NCBI RefSeq assembly: GCF_039528175.1
Contig: NZ_BAAALH010000002.1
Location: 1,488,001-1,552,000 of the forward strand
DNA: 64,000 nt
Direction: 5' to 3'
DNA from: Citricoccus alkalitolerans
GTDB lineage: Bacteria; Actinomycetota; Actinomycetes; Actinomycetales; Micrococcaceae
In this document: positions 41,180-49,287 of the stretch, in pieces
Layout of the letters: the number at the start of each line of letters is the position of its first letter
Numbering within the stretch: the first letter of the stretch is position 1
The notes under the pieces: generated by a model
The model's input: the letters and a program-made list of their open reading frames with translations, nothing else
What the model was told of the DNA's origin: nothing
The model's database searches: none
Translations under genes and position numbers: made by a program

Positions 41180-42670
41180 ATGACTCGCACCTATGAAGAG
41201 TGGAAAGCCGCCGCCGCAGGACTCGCATTCGACGGGCGGCCGGTGATCGGCGGAGTCCGGATGGACTCCCGCTCCGGTCGCACGGTGGAGAAGGTGAATC
41301 CGGCCACCGGACAGGTCATCTCGCAGGTCCATGAGGGCAACGCGGAGGACGTCGACGCAGCGGTCTCCGCCGCTCGCCGCGCCTTCGACGCCGGGGAGTG
41401 GTCCCGGGCTGGTGTGTCCTTCCGCAGGGAACGCCTGCTGGAGTTGGCGAATCTGATGGAAGCACACGCCGACGAGTTGGCCCTGTATGACACCTTGGAC
41501 ATGGGCAAGCCGATCCGTGAGTCGTCCAGTATTGACGCCCCGGGTTCGGCGGCCCTCTTCCGCTTCTACGCCGAGGCCATCGAGAAGCATGAGGACCTGA
41601 TCCCGGTGACGGCCCCGGGCTCGACCGCCATGGTGACGCGGGAGCCGCTGGGCGTCATCGGCGTCATCGTCCCGTGGAACTACCCGCTGGAGATTCTGAC
41701 GTGGAAGGTCGCCCCCGCCATCGCGGCGGGTAACGCCGTCGTCGTGAAGCCGCCCATGGAGGCGCCCCACTCGGCCTTGTTCCTGGCAGAGCTCGCCATG
41801 AAGGCCGGGATCCCCGCCGGCGTCCTCAATGTCATCACGGGCCGTGGCTCGGTGGTCGGTGAGGCCATGGGGCGGCATGGCGACATCGACATGCTGGCGT
41901 TCACCGGATCCACCGGGGTGGCCAAGCAACTACAGGTCTACGCCGGCGAATCGAATATGAAGCGGCTCGCGCTGGAAGCGGGCGGCAAGAGCTCGAACGT
42001 GGTTTTCGCCGACTGTGACGACCTCGAGCTGGCGGCCGAGAAAGCCGCCTTCGGTAGCTTCTACAACCAGGGTGAAGTCTGCTCCGCGAACTCGCGCGTC
42101 CTGGTTGAGCGTTCGGTGTACGAGAAGTTCCTCGGGTACTTTCACGAGGCCTCGCGGAACTTCACTCCTGGGGATCCGCTGGATCCGGAGAGCGGTACGG
42201 GTTCCCTGGTCTCCGCGGCCCATGCCGACGGCGTCTGGGCCGCCATCGAGGGCGCGCGGGCGCAGGGCACGGTCGTCGCCGGCGGCGTGCGCTCAGAGAT
42301 TAACGGGTCTCGTGCCTTCATCGAGCCGACCATCGTCACCGATGTTCCGGCCGACCATGAGCTGCACACCCGTGAGATCTTCGGACCCGTCGCCGTGGTG
42401 GCACCTTTCGACACTGAGGAGGAGGCGGTGCGCCGAGCGAACGAGACGCCCTTCGGACTGGCAGCGTCCCTCTGGACGGGAAGCCTCGCGCGAGCACACC
42501 GAGTGTCCCAGCTTCTGACAGCCGGCACCGTCTCGGTCAACACCGTGGACGCGCTGGGATTCACCACCCCGTTCGGTGGCTTCAAGCAGTCCGGTTTCGG
42601 CCGCGATCTCTCCGTCCATGCACTGGACAACTACACCGACTTCAAGACCACCTGGATCCAGTGGGGCTGA
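41180..42670 (+). CDS. NAD(P)-dependent aldehyde dehydrogenase
   Basis: A 496-residue ALDH-superfamily enzyme of the betaine-aldehyde/gamma-aminobutyraldehyde type. It has PWNYPLEILTWKVAPAIAAG for the cofactor fold, FTGSTGVAKQL for nucleotide binding, the general base in LEAGGKSSNVVF (Glu266) and the catalytic cysteine in NQGEVCSANSRVLVE (Cys301). The C-terminal NETPFGLAASLWT, FGGFKQSGFGRD and LDNYTDFKT blocks are complete. It oxidises an aldehyde to a carboxylate. The substrate is open, but the neighbouring permease, SDR and amidohydrolase operon suggest a nitrogen-containing compound. GGAAGAGG precedes the ATG. First gene of a rightward operon. Confidence 0.94.
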   Translation: MTRTYEEWKAAAAGLAFDGRPVIGGVRMDSRSGRTVEKVNPATGQVISQVHEGNAEDVDAAVSAARRAFDAGEWSRAGVSFRRERLLELANLMEAHADELALYDTLDMGKPIRESSSIDAPGSAALFRFYAEAIEKHEDLIPVTAPGSTAMVTREPLGVIGVIVPWNYPLEILTWKVAPAIAAGNAVVVKPPMEAPHSALFLAELAMKAGIPAGVLNVITGRGSVVGEAMGRHGDIDMLAFTGSTGVAKQLQVYAGESNMKRLALEAGGKSSNVVFADCDDLELAAEKAAFGSFYNQGEVCSANSRVLVERSVYEKFLGYFHEASRNFTPGDPLDPESGTGSLVSAAHADGVWAAIEGARAQGTVVAGGVRSEINGSRAFIEPTIVTDVPADHELHTREIFGPVAVVAPFDTEEEAVRRANETPFGLAASLWTGSLARAHRVSQLLTAGTVSVNTVDALGFTTPFGGFKQSGFGRDLSVHALDNYTDFKTTWIQWG

Positions 42671-42740
42671 GCGGCCAGGTCCAGAGACGGGCCAGCCATT
42701 CCATCTCCCCCAGCCGAAGACCCAATCACGAGGAGCAATC

Positions 42741-44171
42741 ATGAGCACGAAATCTCCAGAGTTGAGATTCGTCGAGTTCATCCCACATAGCGAACGTCAT
42801 GGCCGTCCGGCCAGTCAGTTCCCGTTGTGGTTCAGCGTCAACATGATGGTGCTGACCACCTTGACCGGTGGCATCGGCGTCCTTGCGGGGCTCAATATGT
42901 TCTGGAGCCTCGTTGCCATCGTCTGCGGCAACTTCCTCGGCGCCCTCTTCGTGGCAGGACACTCCGTCCAGGGCCCGAAACTCGGCATCCCCCAGATGAT
43001 CCAGAGCCGCGCGCAATTCGGCTTCTACGGCGCCGCCATTCCGCTCCTTGCCGTCCTGGTCATGTACATCGGCTACTTCGCGAGCAACTCCGTCATCGCC
43101 GGCGACGCCATCCAGTCGGGCACGCCGATCGACAAGAACTGGGGCATTCTCCTGTCCGGGCTCGTCATCCTCGTGATCACTTACTACGGTCACGACGTGA
43201 TCCACAAGGTGGAACGCTGGTTCGCCGTGATTCTCGGTCTTGGATTCCTGGTGCTGACCGTGGCGGTGCTGCAGTACGGCATTCCGGGCGAGAGCTGGAA
43301 TCCGGGCGACTTCAACGTCAACGCCTTCCTCCTGCTCGTCGCCGCCACGGCCACCTGGCAGTTGACCTTTGCCCCGTACGTCGCGGACTACTCGCGCTAC
43401 CTCCCCGTGAATACGAGTGGGCGGCAGACCTTCTTCTTCACGTACTCAGGTCTCGTGGTCAGCACCACATGGTTGATGACTCTTGGTGCGATGTTGACAA
43501 CCGCGTTCCCGGATTTCGGCGACCGGCCCAGCGAGACCATCGCCGCGTTGTTCCCGGACGCTCTATCCCCGGCCGTCTACATCTTCATCGTCCTCGGCGT
43601 GATTGCGACCAATGTCTTCAACCTTTACGGCGCCTTCATGTCCCTCACCACGATTGTCGACACCTTCAAGCGGGTGAAGACCTCCCTCTCGGCACGGGCG
43701 GTCCTTTTCTTGATCGTCTTTGTGGTCGCCACCCTGGTAGCTGTCCTGGCCAGCAGCAACTTCATGAGCTTCTTCGGCAACCTGTTGATCGTGTTGGGCT
43801 ACATGCTGTTCCCCTGGACGACCATCAACCTGGTGGACTTCTTCTTCATCCGCAAGGGCCGGTACGTGGTGGCAGACATCTTCGCCCCGAACGGCCGTTA
43901 CGGCCGTTTCAACGCCCGAGCGTTGGCGGCGTACCTGGTGACAATCCTGGTGGAGATCCCCTTCATGAGCACCGCATTCTTCACCGGATTCATGTTCGAG
44001 GCCGTGGGGGGAATTGACTACGCCTGGATCATCGCCCTGATTCTGCCGGGCATCATCTACTTCGTCTTGATGAGAGACACCCGACGGATGGCAGACGAAC
44101 TCGAGACGGACACGATCTCGCCTGACGACGAAAGCCATGACGAGCTCACGACCCCGGTGGGGGCCGTCTGA
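42741..44171 (+). CDS. NCS1-family purine-cytosine/allantoin-type permease
   Basis: A 476-residue membrane transporter with about 12 helices. The family pattern is visible in QFPLWFSVNMMVLTTLTGGI, FVAGHSVQGPKLGIPQMIQS and RAQFGFYGAAIPLLAV. AATATWQLTFAPYVADYSRY and the FPWTTINLVDFFFIRKGRYV loop fit as well. NCS1 members import cytosine, purines, allantoin, hydantoins, uracil, thiamine or pyridoxine with H+ or Na+. This gives the best hint to the island's substrate: a small nitrogen heterocycle or a related compound. CGAGGAG is the ribosome site of the ATG at 42741. The C-terminal 25 residues are acidic and cytoplasmic. Confidence 0.9.
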   Translation: MSTKSPELRFVEFIPHSERHGRPASQFPLWFSVNMMVLTTLTGGIGVLAGLNMFWSLVAIVCGNFLGALFVAGHSVQGPKLGIPQMIQSRAQFGFYGAAIPLLAVLVMYIGYFASNSVIAGDAIQSGTPIDKNWGILLSGLVILVITYYGHDVIHKVERWFAVILGLGFLVLTVAVLQYGIPGESWNPGDFNVNAFLLLVAATATWQLTFAPYVADYSRYLPVNTSGRQTFFFTYSGLVVSTTWLMTLGAMLTTAFPDFGDRPSETIAALFPDALSPAVYIFIVLGVIATNVFNLYGAFMSLTTIVDTFKRVKTSLSARAVLFLIVFVVATLVAVLASSNFMSFFGNLLIVLGYMLFPWTTINLVDFFFIRKGRYVVADIFAPNGRYGRFNARALAAYLVTILVEIPFMSTAFFTGFMFEAVGGIDYAWIIALILPGIIYFVLMRDTRRMADELETDTISPDDESHDELTTPVGAV

Positions 44172-44244
44172 GCCCATGACCGGCATGGTCCTTCACTACG
44201 TGACTTCCCTGAAGAACGTCTAGAAATCAAGAGGAGCAGGAATA

Positions 44245-45018
44245 GTGCAAAAGTTTGAGAACACGATCTACATCGTCACCGGTGGTGGCTCTGGGCTGGG
44301 CCGGGCGACCTGCATTCGCCTTGCCGCCGAGGGCGCCAAGGTTGCCGTGATGGACCTCCGTCTTGAAGCCGCGGAAGCGGTGGCGGAGGAGATCAACCGC
44401 TATTCGGCGAACGGCGCGCTAGCCGTGCAGGCTGACGTCACCGACAACGAGGCAGTTCAGGCTGGCATCGAGAGCGTCGTCCAGCAGTGGGGCGCAATTC
44501 ACGGTGTGGTGAACTGTGCCGGTATCGCCCTCATGGAGGGCGGCGTGGTGGACTGCACTGAAGGCGCCTGGGACAAGATGATGGCTGTGAACGTGAAGAG
44601 CATCTTCCTGACCGGCAAGCACGCCATTCCCGAGATCATCAAGGCCGGCGGCGGTTCGATCGTCAACATAGCCTCCGTCTTCGGATTCGTGGTCAACATG
44701 GATGAGTGCGCGTACGCAGCGTCCAAGGGCGCAGTCGTCAACCTCACCCGACAGATGGCGCTCCAGCATGCCAAGGACAAGGTGCGGGTCAATGCCGTGT
44801 GTCCAGCGGACGCCGATACCCCCCTGATCGAGGGACTCCTCGGCAAGCAGGGGGAGGAACTGCTCGCAGGCAAGGCGGAGTTGGCCGAGCCGATTCCCAT
44901 GGGCCACCTGACGAAGCCAGAGGATGTGGCAGCGGCCATCTCGTTCCTCCTCTCACCGGACTCGACCTTCATCACGGGCATCTCCCTGCCAGTCGACGGA
45001 GGCTTCCTGATCCGTTAG
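44245..45018 (+). CDS. Short-chain dehydrogenase/reductase (catabolic island)
   Basis: A 257-residue classical SDR. The cofactor motif is TGGGSGLGRA (12-21) with Asp37 at the end of strand 2, which favours NAD over NADP. The NxAG motif is NCAGIA, and the catalytic residues are Ser144, Tyr157 and Lys161 (YAASK). The C-terminal SPDSTFITGISLPVDGGF is typical. The start is a GTG with GAGGAG upstream. Following the aldehyde dehydrogenase and the permease, it may oxidise an alcohol to the aldehyde used by the dehydrogenase. A stem-loop terminator follows at 45046, which ends the three-gene unit. Confidence 0.92.
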   Translation: MQKFENTIYIVTGGGSGLGRATCIRLAAEGAKVAVMDLRLEAAEAVAEEINRYSANGALAVQADVTDNEAVQAGIESVVQQWGAIHGVVNCAGIALMEGGVVDCTEGAWDKMMAVNVKSIFLTGKHAIPEIIKAGGGSIVNIASVFGFVVNMDECAYAASKGAVVNLTRQMALQHAKDKVRVNAVCPADADTPLIEGLLGKQGEELLAGKAELAEPIPMGHLTKPEDVAAAISFLLSPDSTFITGISLPVDGGFLIR

Positions 45019-45045
45019 CTCGGCAGGCTGTTCATTCCAGATCGA

Positions 45046-45081
45046 CACGGTGTCGGTTCCTCGATGGGAGCCGACACCGTG
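45046..45081 (+). terminator. Stem-loop terminator after the SDR gene
   Basis: Arms CACGGTGTCGGTTCC and GGAGCCGACACCGTG pair over 15 positions (one G-T pair) around the loop TCGATG, 27 bases after the SDR stop. No long T-run follows. It separates the three-gene catabolic unit from the MFS gene. Confidence 0.7.
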
Positions 45082-45288
45082 GCGTTCCGGCTTGCCGGCG
45101 AGGGCGGCTTGGCTCGACCCGGCGAGGTCGTGGGTCCTTTGTGGACGCCGCAGACTCAGCACAACCATTCGAGGTTTCGGTTTAAGTGAGGCACCTCTCG
45201 AAAGATATCGATGGTAGTGACGCCACTCACAGACTTAGCCTGATTTCCAAGCTTCTGGGCACTATCCACCCGATCAAGGGAGAACACC

Positions 45289-46689
45289 ATGTCCCGCACT
45301 TCCGAAGCCGACCGCCAGGTCGCCAAGACCGGACTCAAACGCAACGTCGTCGCCGGCGCCATCGGCGTTCTGGTCCATTGGTTCGACTGGGCGATCTATG
45401 CCTATCTGGCGACCACCATCGCCGTGATCTTCTTCCCCTCCCAGGACGGGGCGGCGGGCCTGCTGTCCGTGTTCGCGGTCTTCGCCGTCGCATTCTTCGT
45501 GAGGCCCGTCGGGTCCCTCATCTTCGGCCATCTCGGGGACCGGTACGGGCGCAAGAAGACGCTGTCGATCGTGATCGTCACCATGGCCGCCGGCACACTG
45601 CTGCTGGGTCTGATCCCTTCCTATGATTCGATCGGCATTCTCGCCCCGATCCTTCTGGTGGTGGCCCGCATCATTCAGGGCATCGCCGCGGGCGGCGAGT
45701 TCGGTTCGGCTGCGGCCTTCCTGGCCGAGTATGCACCCACCAAGCGGCGAGGGCTGGGCGTCTCGTGGCTGGAGTTCGGCTCCGTCCTCGGCTTCCTGCT
45801 GGCATCCCTGGTGGTCGCGGGTCTCCACTTCTGGCTGGACCCGGCCGAGGTTCTTGCGTGGGGCTGGCGCATTCCGTTCCTGCTGACGGTGCCGCTCGCC
45901 CTGGTGGGTCTGTACATCCGCCTCAAGATTGAGGACACCCCCGAATATCAAGCCCTGCAGGAACTGGACACTGTGTCCTCGGCTCCCATCCGGGAGGTGT
46001 TCAGCCACAACAGCAAGCAGTTCTTCCAGACCATCGGCATTGAGATCTTTATGAACTGCACGTTCTATGTGGTGCTGGTCTACCTGATCACCTACCAGGA
46101 ACAAATGGTGGGGATGCCGAACGACCAGGCGGCCGTCTTGTCCGCCGTCGCCTCGTTGACGGCCATCGCGATCATCCCGTTGTCCGGCATCGTCTCCGAC
46201 CGAGTGGGCCGGAAGCCCGTTCTCGTGACCGCTGGCATTCTGCTCATCCTGGGCTCCTATCCGCTCTTTATGCTGATGAACCAGGGTTCGGTGCTGGCCG
46301 GCTTCTTCTCCACCTTCGGGCTGGCCGCAATCCTGGCACTCATCCTGGGCACCCATGCTGTGACCGTTGCCGAACTCTTCCCCACGCGAACGCGTCAGAG
46401 TGGTCTATCCATGGCCTACAGCATCGCCGGCGCGTTCTTCGCCGGCACGCTGCCCTACATCAACACCTGGCTGATAGACCTCACGGGAAACAATATGGTG
46501 CCGGCTTTCACGCTGATGGTCGTCGGATTGATCGGCCTGGTCACCCTGTACACCATGCCCGAGACCCGCGGGGTGGACCTGCTGCACGATTCCGACCGGG
46601 CTCCGGCGCGTGCTCCCTCGAAGAACTCGAAGAACTCGAAGAACTCGAAGAACTCGGAGGGGGCGGAGCCGGACGTCGCCCGGGCCTAG
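45289..46689 (+). CDS. MFS metabolite:H+ symporter (MHS/proline-betaine type)
   Basis: A 466-residue 12-helix transporter. It carries the MHS-subfamily marks HWFDWAIYAYLATTIAVIFF, FGHLGDRYGRKKTL (the MFS loop 2-3 motif), RIIQGIAAGGEFGSAAAFLA and, in the second half, SDRVGRKPVL, FPTRTRQSGLSMAYSIAGAF and PETRGVDL. Relatives import proline, betaine, citrate, alpha-ketoglutarate or shikimate. AAGGGAG precedes the ATG at 45289. The C-terminus ends in four Lys-Asn-Ser repeats encoded by a tandem 9-bp repeat. It lies between the SDR operon and the second LysR gene, so it may bring in another substrate of the island. Confidence 0.92.
   Translation: MSRTSEADRQVAKTGLKRNVVAGAIGVLVHWFDWAIYAYLATTIAVIFFPSQDGAAGLLSVFAVFAVAFFVRPVGSLIFGHLGDRYGRKKTLSIVIVTMAAGTLLLGLIPSYDSIGILAPILLVVARIIQGIAAGGEFGSAAAFLAEYAPTKRRGLGVSWLEFGSVLGFLLASLVVAGLHFWLDPAEVLAWGWRIPFLLTVPLALVGLYIRLKIEDTPEYQALQELDTVSSAPIREVFSHNSKQFFQTIGIEIFMNCTFYVVLVYLITYQEQMVGMPNDQAAVLSAVASLTAIAIIPLSGIVSDRVGRKPVLVTAGILLILGSYPLFMLMNQGSVLAGFFSTFGLAAILALILGTHAVTVAELFPTRTRQSGLSMAYSIAGAFFAGTLPYINTWLIDLTGNNMVPAFTLMVVGLIGLVTLYTMPETRGVDLLHDSDRAPARAPSKNSKNSKNSKNSEGAEPDVARA
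46621..46656 (+). repeat. Four perfect tandem 9-bp units at the end of the MFS gene
   Basis: AAGAACTCG is repeated four times without change and encodes (Lys-Asn-Ser)x4 in the cytoplasmic tail. The identity of the units points to recent expansion; copy number may vary between strains without breaking the frame. Confidence 0.95.
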
Positions 46690-46795
46690 CCTGCCCCTAC
46701 GCTAGGTGCGGGACCCTGGACCCGGCCGTCGAGGCATCATCGATGGCCGGGTTGGTCCGTGCCCAGATGTCCACCGCCTGACCGAGGAGCCGGGA

Positions 46796-47731
46796 ATGAC
46801 CATCACCTTCAGGCAACTGGAACACTTCGCGGCGGTCGCTGAACTCGGCACGGTCACGGCCGCCGCCCAGCACCTGCATCTGTCCCAATCAGCGGTGTCC
46901 ACGGCCGTTTCCGATCTGGAGAAGGCGCTGAAGGTCCAGTTGTTCATCCGGCAGGCGCGGGGACTGGTGCTGACCCGCGACGGCCAGTCGATCCTGGCGC
47001 ATGCCCGGCAGTTGTTGAGGGACGTGGACAACCTGGAACGCAATGCCGGACGGCTGGGTCAGGAACTGACAGGGACCTTGCACATCGGCTGCTATGCCAC
47101 CATCGCCCCGGTCCTCATGCCCCGCCTCGTGGCCGAATTTGCGGAATCCCACCCGGCCATCGACATCCGGTTCTCCGAGGGGTCCCGCAGCGATCTGCTA
47201 CGTCAGCTCATGAAAGGTGAATGCGACGTGGCGGTGATGTATGACTACCGGTTCGGCGACCAGCTGACGGAGGTGGGCGATGTGGTGCCCTTGGGGTCAG
47301 TTCGGCCCTATGCGCTACTTCCAGCAGAACACCCCCGGGCCACGGCGGGGGAGGTCTCCTTGGCCGACCTGGCTCAGGAGCCATTCATCCTCTTCGATCT
47401 CGAACCCGCCAGCGAGTATTTCCTGTCGCTGTTCTCGGCAGCTGGACTGACCCCCACCGTCCGTTTCCGCACTGCCAGCTTCGAAGTGCTGCGGGGGCTG
47501 GTGGCTCAGGGGTTGGGCTGCTCGTTGCTCAGCCAGAGGGCAAGTCACATGGCCAGCCTTGAAGGACTCGACTATGCCGCCGTAGAACTGGATGGCAGCC
47601 CCGAGGCGCTGGATATCGTGGCGGTCATGCCGGGAAATGGAAACCATAGCCGACGGGTCCAGCTCTTCCTGCGCCAGGCCGCAGAAGTTCTGTCCACCAG
47701 CCCTAGGTACTACCCTGCGTGCGAACGGTAG
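46796..47731 (+). CDS. LysR-family transcriptional regulator (catabolic island, right)
   Basis: A 311-residue LTTR with the helix-turn-helix in ITFRQLEHFAAVAELGTVTA and LHLSQSAVSTAVSDLEKALK. The effector domain is recognisable by GTLHIGCYATIAPVLMPRLV and GLGCSLLSQRA. It resembles the LTTR at 39970-40872, so the pair may have arisen by duplication; together they bracket the dehydrogenase, permease, SDR and MFS genes. The ATG at 46796 has GAGGAG six bases upstream; an in-frame ATG at 46706 would add 30 unrelated residues. It is transcribed in the same direction as the MFS gene, 106 bp after it. Confidence 0.9.
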   Translation: MTITFRQLEHFAAVAELGTVTAAAQHLHLSQSAVSTAVSDLEKALKVQLFIRQARGLVLTRDGQSILAHARQLLRDVDNLERNAGRLGQELTGTLHIGCYATIAPVLMPRLVAEFAESHPAIDIRFSEGSRSDLLRQLMKGECDVAVMYDYRFGDQLTEVGDVVPLGSVRPYALLPAEHPRATAGEVSLADLAQEPFILFDLEPASEYFLSLFSAAGLTPTVRFRTASFEVLRGLVAQGLGCSLLSQRASHMASLEGLDYAAVELDGSPEALDIVAVMPGNGNHSRRVQLFLRQAAEVLSTSPRYYPACER

Positions 47732-47811
47732 CCAACGCCCCGAGCCGTCATGCCCTCTGACCCGCTCAGTGCTCGCCCTCAGGGCCTTCTCTGCAGGTAG
47801 GATCTGCCCTT

Positions 47812-48696
47812 GTGAGAGAAAAATTGGGCGATACGTCGAAGCTTCAGTGGGCGGCACTGGTCGTGTTGGTCGTGGCCATTGCGGCCTTGCTGGTGGTCCT
47901 TTTCACCCAGCAGAAGGACTACCGTACCGACGCTGAGGCAGCGGGCGAGAGCAATGCCTCCGCTCAGGAGTCCCCGGGGGAGGTCGTCGAGCCCTCGGTG
48001 AGCCCCTCCGCCAGCCCCACCGCCACGGAGGCGTCCGAGGAGGCCCCTGAGGATGCGGTCGACGCCGTCACCACAGCGGCTCAGTCCGTGGTCAACCGGG
48101 GTGATGACTCTGTCATCAACGTTCTCGGGGACTCTACGTCCAACACCAGTACTGAATGGGTGTACCGCTGGGCCGAGGAGCTCGGCGGGGACGCCGCGGT
48201 GACGGTCCATACCTGGAACGCCGAGGCAGGGACCTGGTACCGGGAGCCCCGCACCTACGGCGGCGGCGATCGGACGATCACCATCTGGAATGGTTCCGTT
48301 ATCGAAGGGACCCCCGGCTTGCCGCTGGAGGTGGACGGCATGATCGAACGCGAGGCCGACCTGACGATCCTGAACTATGGGCACTGGGGTGACCCGGATT
48401 TCGTGAGCTCCTCGCTGGAGGAATTGCTCAACACCCTGGACGGCGGTGCTGAGGATGCTGCTCCCGTGGTCCTCACTGCCCAGAACCCGGCACGACCCAC
48501 CTGGGTGGGTTACGCGGACACGAACCGGGACGCCATGCGCGCCGCCGCGGAGGAGCGTGAGCTGCCGGTGATCAACATCGAGAAGGTCTTTGAGGACTCC
48601 GGCGACTGGGAGTCCCTGCTGGCGGACGAGGTCAACCCGAACGAGGACGGCCACCAGCTCTGGGCGGAAGCCGTCAGCGGCTACTTCGCCGACTGA
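47812..48696 (+). CDS. Membrane-anchored SGNH/GDSL-type hydrolase-like protein
   Basis: A 294-residue protein with an N-terminal anchor (about 11-31, WAALVVLVVAIAALLVVLF) and an acidic Ser/Glu/Ala-rich spacer to about residue 95. The extracytoplasmic domain starts at INVLGDSTSNTSTEWVYRW (GDS 106-108, the nucleophile block). A block-III-like NYGHW and a C-terminal NPNEDGHQLWAEA with the probable catalytic His281 follow. The usual DxxH aspartate position reads Glu, which weakens the call. GDSL hydrolases deacylate sugars, lipids or peptidoglycan. The GTG start at 47812 follows AGGTAGGA. Neighbours give no clear context. Confidence 0.7.
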   Translation: MREKLGDTSKLQWAALVVLVVAIAALLVVLFTQQKDYRTDAEAAGESNASAQESPGEVVEPSVSPSASPTATEASEEAPEDAVDAVTTAAQSVVNRGDDSVINVLGDSTSNTSTEWVYRWAEELGGDAAVTVHTWNAEAGTWYREPRTYGGGDRTITIWNGSVIEGTPGLPLEVDGMIEREADLTILNYGHWGDPDFVSSSLEELLNTLDGGAEDAAPVVLTAQNPARPTWVGYADTNRDAMRAAAEERELPVINIEKVFEDSGDWESLLADEVNPNEDGHQLWAEAVSGYFAD

Positions 48697-48753
48697 GTCA
48701 TTCGGGCTGGCCACCCCTTGCAGAGTGGCCTCCGGACGCGTACCCATGGGGAT

Positions 48754-49266
48754 ATGGACACTTCCCACGGCACCCTGAACCGCGACGAGCTTCAGGACTA
48801 CCTCAACCACCACCTGCTCGGATCCAAAAGCGGCGTCCGCCTCTTCCAGGCCGCCGCGAGCACCTGGAACGGCACCCCGTATGAGAAGGAGTTCCTAGAA
48901 CTCTCCCGGCAGGTCAGCGAGGAACAGGACGAGCTCAAACGGCTCATCGACCAACTAGGCCTGCGTCAGTCTGTGGTGGAGAACGTCCTCGGTCTCGCCG
49001 CTGAGACGGCCGGTCGGCTCAATCCGGTGAACATCACCCGGTCGAAGTCCGAGGGCATGACCCAGGTGGAGATGGACATCCTCCAGAGCGCCTTGCAGGG
49101 CAAAGCTGGCATGTATGCCGTGTTGGCCAAGCTGGCGGAACGCATTCCGGACGCCGGCCTGGACGGCCAGCGGATGAAGGACCTCTACCAGCAGGCGCAA
49201 GACCAGCAGGCCAGGGTGCGCCGCGTCAGCGACGAAACGATGGACACCCGGTTCCTGACCTCCTGA
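48754..49266 (+). CDS. Hypothetical protein, predicted all-helical
   Basis: A 170-residue soluble protein without signal peptide or membrane segment. The sequence is rich in helix-forming residues: RDELQDYLNHHLLGSKSGVR, EFLELSRQVSEEQDELKRLI, LQSALQGKAGMYAVLAKLAE and MKDLYQQAQDQQARVRRVSD look like the four helices of a ferritin-like or coiled bundle. No metal-binding ExxH pattern is convincing. The ATG at 48754 has GGGGAT before it. I do not recognise a named family. It lies 57 bp after the GDSL-like gene and converges on the epimerase gene at 49288. Confidence 0.7.
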   Translation: MDTSHGTLNRDELQDYLNHHLLGSKSGVRLFQAAASTWNGTPYEKEFLELSRQVSEEQDELKRLIDQLGLRQSVVENVLGLAAETAGRLNPVNITRSKSEGMTQVEMDILQSALQGKAGMYAVLAKLAERIPDAGLDGQRMKDLYQQAQDQQARVRRVSDETMDTRFLTS

Positions 49267-49287
49267 GTCCTGCCCCTCTGCTGGCCT

